Assembly: GCA_945290265.1 (NCBI GenBank)
Contig: CALYQW010000011.1
Coordinates: 22,522 to 86,521, forward strand
Origin: an uncultured Erwinia sp.
GTDB lineage: Bacteria > Pseudomonadota > Gammaproteobacteria > Enterobacterales > Enterobacteriaceae
Direction: 5' to 3'
Length of the DNA stretch: 64,000 bases
The notes below the pieces were generated by a model. The model saw nothing but the letters and a program-made list of their open reading frames with translations. It searched no databases and was not told the DNA's origin. How positions within the stretch are numbered: position 1 is the first letter of the stretch; every line of letters starts with the position of its first letter. Positions 57,252 through 64,000 of the stretch are shown here, one piece after another. Position numbers and translations under genes: made by a program.

Positions 57252-58043
57252 ATGGCTTACGGAAAAGCGCAGAGCGCTGGAAAGGGGATCCCCACGCCCC
57301 ACGATCTGGTATTCAAACAATTTCTTACCCATCCGGAGACTGCCCGGGATTTTATGCAACTGCATCTGCCGGCAGAACTGCAGGCTGTCTGCGATTTCAG
57401 CACCCTGAAACTGGAGTCAGGCAGCTTTGTTGGGGACGATCTGCGCCCTTACTTTAGTGACGTTCTCTACAGTCTGAAGACGAAGACTGGTGGTAGAGGG
57501 CATATTTATATTCTTATCGAGCAACAGTCTGTGCCGGATCGTCATATGGCATTCAGGTTGTTGCGTTATGCGCTGGCGGCGAGGCTCTACAACAGTGATT
57601 TTCCTCTGGTGGATATTACTACCCTTTCTGATGCTGAAATAATGAGCCATCGCAGTATGGCGGCACTGACCCTGTTGCAGAAGTATATTCATCGTCCTGA
57701 GCTGGTCGATCAGATGGGCAATTTGTCCAAACTGTTGCTGACTGAAAACATCACAGGACAGCAACTGGTTTCGCTGATAAATTACCTGCTGCAGTCAGGT
57801 GAAATCCCTGACGGAAAGGCATTTGTACATGGCCTGGCACAGCGGGTACCACAACATAAGGATGAACTGATGACCATTGCAGAGCAGTTTAAGCAGGAAG
57901 GCCGCGATGAAGGCAGGCTTGAAGGAATACTCGAAGGAAAACTTGAAGTTGCTCTTAGTATGCTGCAGAACGGCGTTGATCGTGATTATGTAATGAGAAT
58001 GACCGGACTGGCCGAAGACCAACTGGCGAAAACTGTTCACTGA
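57252..58043 (+). CDS. Rpn-family recombination-promoting nuclease (YhgA-like), possibly shortened
   Basis: A 263-residue protein of the Rpn/YhgA-like PD-(D/E)XK family. PHDLVFKQFLTHPETARDFM opens the domain; candidate catalytic residues are D70 (YFSDVLY) and E90/Q92 (LIEQQS). Between RYALAA (to 110) and RLYNSDFPLVDIT, about 40 residues normally present in this family (with the LPLVIPMLFYHG-type segment) are missing in frame, so the gene may be an internal deletion derivative. The C-terminal GRDEGRLEGILEGKLE repeats are typical. Its 5' region (57046-57251) shows only a GGGGATCCCC palindrome. Confidence 0.85.
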   Translation: MAYGKAQSAGKGIPTPHDLVFKQFLTHPETARDFMQLHLPAELQAVCDFSTLKLESGSFVGDDLRPYFSDVLYSLKTKTGGRGHIYILIEQQSVPDRHMAFRLLRYALAARLYNSDFPLVDITTLSDAEIMSHRSMAALTLLQKYIHRPELVDQMGNLSKLLLTENITGQQLVSLINYLLQSGEIPDGKAFVHGLAQRVPQHKDELMTIAEQFKQEGRDEGRLEGILEGKLEVALSMLQNGVDRDYVMRMTGLAEDQLAKTVH

Positions 58044-58175
58044 TTTTTTGCCTGCCTTCCCATGTAAGAAACGATCAGTCGCAGGGAGAGTCTCTCCAGC
58101 ATGCTTATCTGTCCATTGAGGGCTGAGTTTATACGCCATTATTCAGTCAATTCACCAACGTAGTTACCGATGCTT

Positions 58176-58248
58176 TGTAATTCAGATCACGTTTTTAATT
58201 GCTAATTGATCGAATAGCATTTTCAGCCAGAAATCACGGTGATATGGT
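58176..58248 (+). promoter_or_regulatory. Candidate CRP site and promoter of the beta-glucoside operon
   Basis: TGTAA-TTCAGA-TCACG (58176-58191) matches the CRP consensus TGTGA-N6-TCACA at 8 of 10 positions. Downstream, TTTTCA (58220-58225) and TATGGT (58243-58248) with a 17-bp spacer could be a weak promoter; the CRP centre would then lie near -71.5, a normal class I position. Cyclic AMP-dependent activation is inferred. Confidence 0.5.
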
Positions 58249-58265
58249 GCAATTGTTTTTACTCA

Positions 58266-58340
58266 GGATTGTTACTGGTTAACAGGCAAAACCTGAATAC
58301 TTCACAGCATAACTGGCTGTGGAGTATTCAGGTTTTTTTT
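58266..58340 (+). promoter_or_regulatory. BglG-type antiterminator (RAT) and terminator 1, before the porin
   Basis: GGATTGTTACTGGTTAACAG followed by GCAAAACC (58266-58293) is the ribonucleic antiterminator of the BglG/LicT family. It overlaps the 5' arm of a terminator hairpin (CCTGAATAC...GTATTCAGG, 58292-58332) with eight T residues. Binding of dephosphorylated BglG to the RAT prevents the terminator from forming. Confidence 0.9.
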
Positions 58341-58516
58341 CGTTTTTAATTCAATGAGGATAACGAATAGTCATTACTTAAATGGGATAATGGTAGCAAA
58401 TACACCAGGCGAACATCGTTCGGCGCAGAAATAGCCTTACCCAAAATAAAAGGCTGACAGGTAATTATTTTATTACCCGGTTACAGCTACGCATTAAGAA
58501 AATAAAACGGGGTGTT

Positions 58517-59875
58517 ATGATGGCACATAAAAATAATCACTGTAAACCAGCAGCGCTGGCGTTATTACTACTATCACCACTGGCGACTGCGCAGGAGTGG
58601 AATGGCACGGCATTGGGATTTGAAGCACCACCAGACCCGCTGCTGGGCGAAATGTTTGGTGTACGCCAATGGTTAAATGATAAAGGATTTACCTACACCC
58701 TCGGTTATCTGAATGAAATGGCCTGGAATGGAGGCGGGGGATATAACCATGACTCCCATGTGGCGTATATTGACCAGTTCTCGCTGACCTTTAACCAGGA
58801 TTTGGAACGCTGGACCGGGATCCCCGATGCGCGTATCGAAGGTAATATCGTTAACCGTAACCATAACGATAACCTGACGGCCAAACGTACTCAGGATCCG
58901 CGTACTAATTTTAACGATCTGGCGCAGGAAAGTTGGGGTGGGCAGTCGATAACCCGTCTGGGCTGGCTGACTTTTGCCCGTAGTTTTGACGACCGCCGCC
59001 TGACCTGGCGCGTCGGGATGATGAATAAAGTTCAGACCTTTGATCAGATCATCCCCTGTGATTTCCAGATGTTGTCACAGTGTGGCGGTAAATCGGCAAA
59101 CTCACTCACCTGGAATAACTGGAACGTCCATACCTGGGGTAGCACGCTGGAATATAAAGTGACCCCGTTCGTTACCCTGAAAGGCGGGGTGATGGAGCAG
59201 AACCCGGAAGCTGCCAGCCGCACGCACGGCTGGAGTTGGTCTACCCAGGGCAGCAAAGGCGTCCTGCTGACGGCCGAAATTGAAGCGCGTCCGCTGATTA
59301 ACGGTCTGCCGGGGATCTATAACCTCGGCGTGGTGTTTACCAATGCACATCAGTCCGATCTGTATACGGGAAAATCGGGGGGAGCAGGAGCCAGCGATCC
59401 GGACGGTTACAAAACGCATAACCGTACCTGGTTTATGTACACCGGTTTTAACCAGCTGCTGACCCGACATCAGGATGATGCCAGCCGGGGATTAAGCATC
59501 TCGTTCAGCATGAGTCTGGCCGATCAGCGCAGTAACTATATCCATTCGGTTTATGCGGCCTCGCTGCGCTATCACGGTCTGTTTGATGCCCGCCCCAATG
59601 ACTGGATTGGTTTTGGCCTGACCTGGTTTGATATGAGTAAACAGAGTGCACGTAATCAACGTTATCTGAACGAAATTAACGGGATATCTGATTACGATAA
59701 TCCGCTCTACCACCCGGTTGCCGGCCATCCACTGAACGGTGAATTGTATTACCGTTTCCGTCCGGTTAAGTGGCTTGAACTGCAACCGGGGATCCAGTAC
59801 TGGCATCATCCTGGTGGGATCAGCCAAACCCAGGGTGCCTGGGTTACTGAGCTGAAGACGGTAGTTATTTTCTGA
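58517..59875 (+). CDS. OprB-family carbohydrate-selective outer-membrane porin
   Basis: A 452-residue outer-membrane porin with a signal peptide (ALALLLLSPLATAQ). Alternating aromatic strands, FTNAHQSDLY, YGFNQ-like loops and the terminal block ELYYRFRPVKWLELQPGIQY with WHHPGG are typical of the OprB family rather than LamB/BglH. The last residue is Phe, needed for BamA-dependent insertion. As it opens the beta-glucoside operon behind its own RAT element, it likely admits aryl-beta-glucosides or cello-oligosaccharides. Substrate is inferred from context. Confidence 0.88.
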   Translation: MMAHKNNHCKPAALALLLLSPLATAQEWNGTALGFEAPPDPLLGEMFGVRQWLNDKGFTYTLGYLNEMAWNGGGGYNHDSHVAYIDQFSLTFNQDLERWTGIPDARIEGNIVNRNHNDNLTAKRTQDPRTNFNDLAQESWGGQSITRLGWLTFARSFDDRRLTWRVGMMNKVQTFDQIIPCDFQMLSQCGGKSANSLTWNNWNVHTWGSTLEYKVTPFVTLKGGVMEQNPEAASRTHGWSWSTQGSKGVLLTAEIEARPLINGLPGIYNLGVVFTNAHQSDLYTGKSGGAGASDPDGYKTHNRTWFMYTGFNQLLTRHQDDASRGLSISFSMSLADQRSNYIHSVYAASLRYHGLFDARPNDWIGFGLTWFDMSKQSARNQRYLNEINGISDYDNPLYHPVAGHPLNGELYYRFRPVKWLELQPGIQYWHHPGGISQTQGAWVTELKTVVIF

Positions 59876-59970
59876 TAACCATCGGAAATATCTTAATAAT
59901 TAGGATCTCTGTCACGCTTCTGTCGTTGATACGTTGAGGAGACAGGCGAAACTGATACAGTGCCGAAATT

Positions 59971-60905
<935 letters not shown>

Positions 60906-60909
60906 AACT

Positions 60910-60980
60910 GGATTGTTACTGCATTTTGCAGGCAAAACCTGAGCGCGGCTTCTGAAAAGAAGCCGTTCTCGGGTTTTTTT
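60910..60980 (+). promoter_or_regulatory. BglG-type antiterminator (RAT) and terminator 3, between bglG and bglF
   Basis: GGATTGTTACTGCATTTTGC with AGGCAAAACC (60910-60939) is the closest of the three to the E. coli/Bacillus RAT sequence. The terminator CCTGAGCGCGGCTTCTGAAAAG... to ...CGTTCTCGGG (60938-60973) ends in T7. It separates regulator from permease, as in the E. coli bgl operon. Confidence 0.92.
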
Positions 60981-60988
60981 ATTTTTAA

Positions 60989-64000
<3,012 letters not shown>

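Overview
The window looks like chromosomal DNA of a plant- or environment-associated enterobacterium, most likely Erwiniaceae (Erwinia/Pantoea type). The first third keeps the conserved enterobacterial order ybhB-bioA/bioBFCD-uvrB-ybhK-moaABCDE-ybhL-ybhQ-rhlE-dusC, with proteins closely matching the E. coli versions. The accessory genes (a Tlde1-type T6SS effector with its immunity gene, DUF3289/DUF943 remnants, a BglG-controlled beta-glucoside operon) fit that group. Assignments rest on reading the sequence and on remembered families; no database search was run.

Layout. 1-1.3 kb: AT-rich accessory genes, namely a DUF2778 L,D-transpeptidase effector, its periplasmic immunity partner (cut by the window edge) and a small exported protein. 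1.4-20.7 kb: housekeeping core with biotin synthesis under a BirA operator, uvrB with a LexA box and upstream DnaA boxes, molybdopterin synthesis behind a Moco riboswitch, a DUF1615 lipoprotein, two membrane proteins, an RNA helicase and a tRNA dihydrouridine synthase. A degenerate UrtE-like ABC ATPase sits alone between bioD and uvrB. A dispersed repeat with 12-bp tandem units (about AGGTCAACAGCC) occurs as two long inverted copies (1.4-1.8 and 15.1-15.5 kb) and two fragments (10.9 and 42.5 kb).

21-57 kb: a large flagellar locus, flgN-flgM-flgA / flgBCDEFGHIJ / flgKL / fliA / flhDC / motAB-cheAW / fliC / fliDST / flhE-flhA-flhB / fliE / fliFGHIJK. It has its own master regulator, sigma-28, anti-sigma factor and a good sigma-28 promoter before flgM. 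It is not self-sufficient. fliLMNOPQR are absent after fliK, and cheR, cheB, cheY, cheZ and any intact chemoreceptor are absent after cheW. The slot after cheW holds an IS1-family remnant and a decayed DUF3289/DUF943 pair, and two decayed receptor fragments lie beside flgN. Either the missing parts are elsewhere in the genome or this set is eroding.

57.2-64 kb: an Rpn-family nuclease gene with an apparent internal in-frame deletion, then a beta-glucoside operon: OprB-type porin, BglG antiterminator, BglF permease and BglB phospho-beta-glucosidase (cut by the window end). Three separate BglG-type RNA antiterminator/terminator elements precede the porin, bglG and bglF, so uptake, regulation and hydrolysis are all gated by the same antitermination switch.
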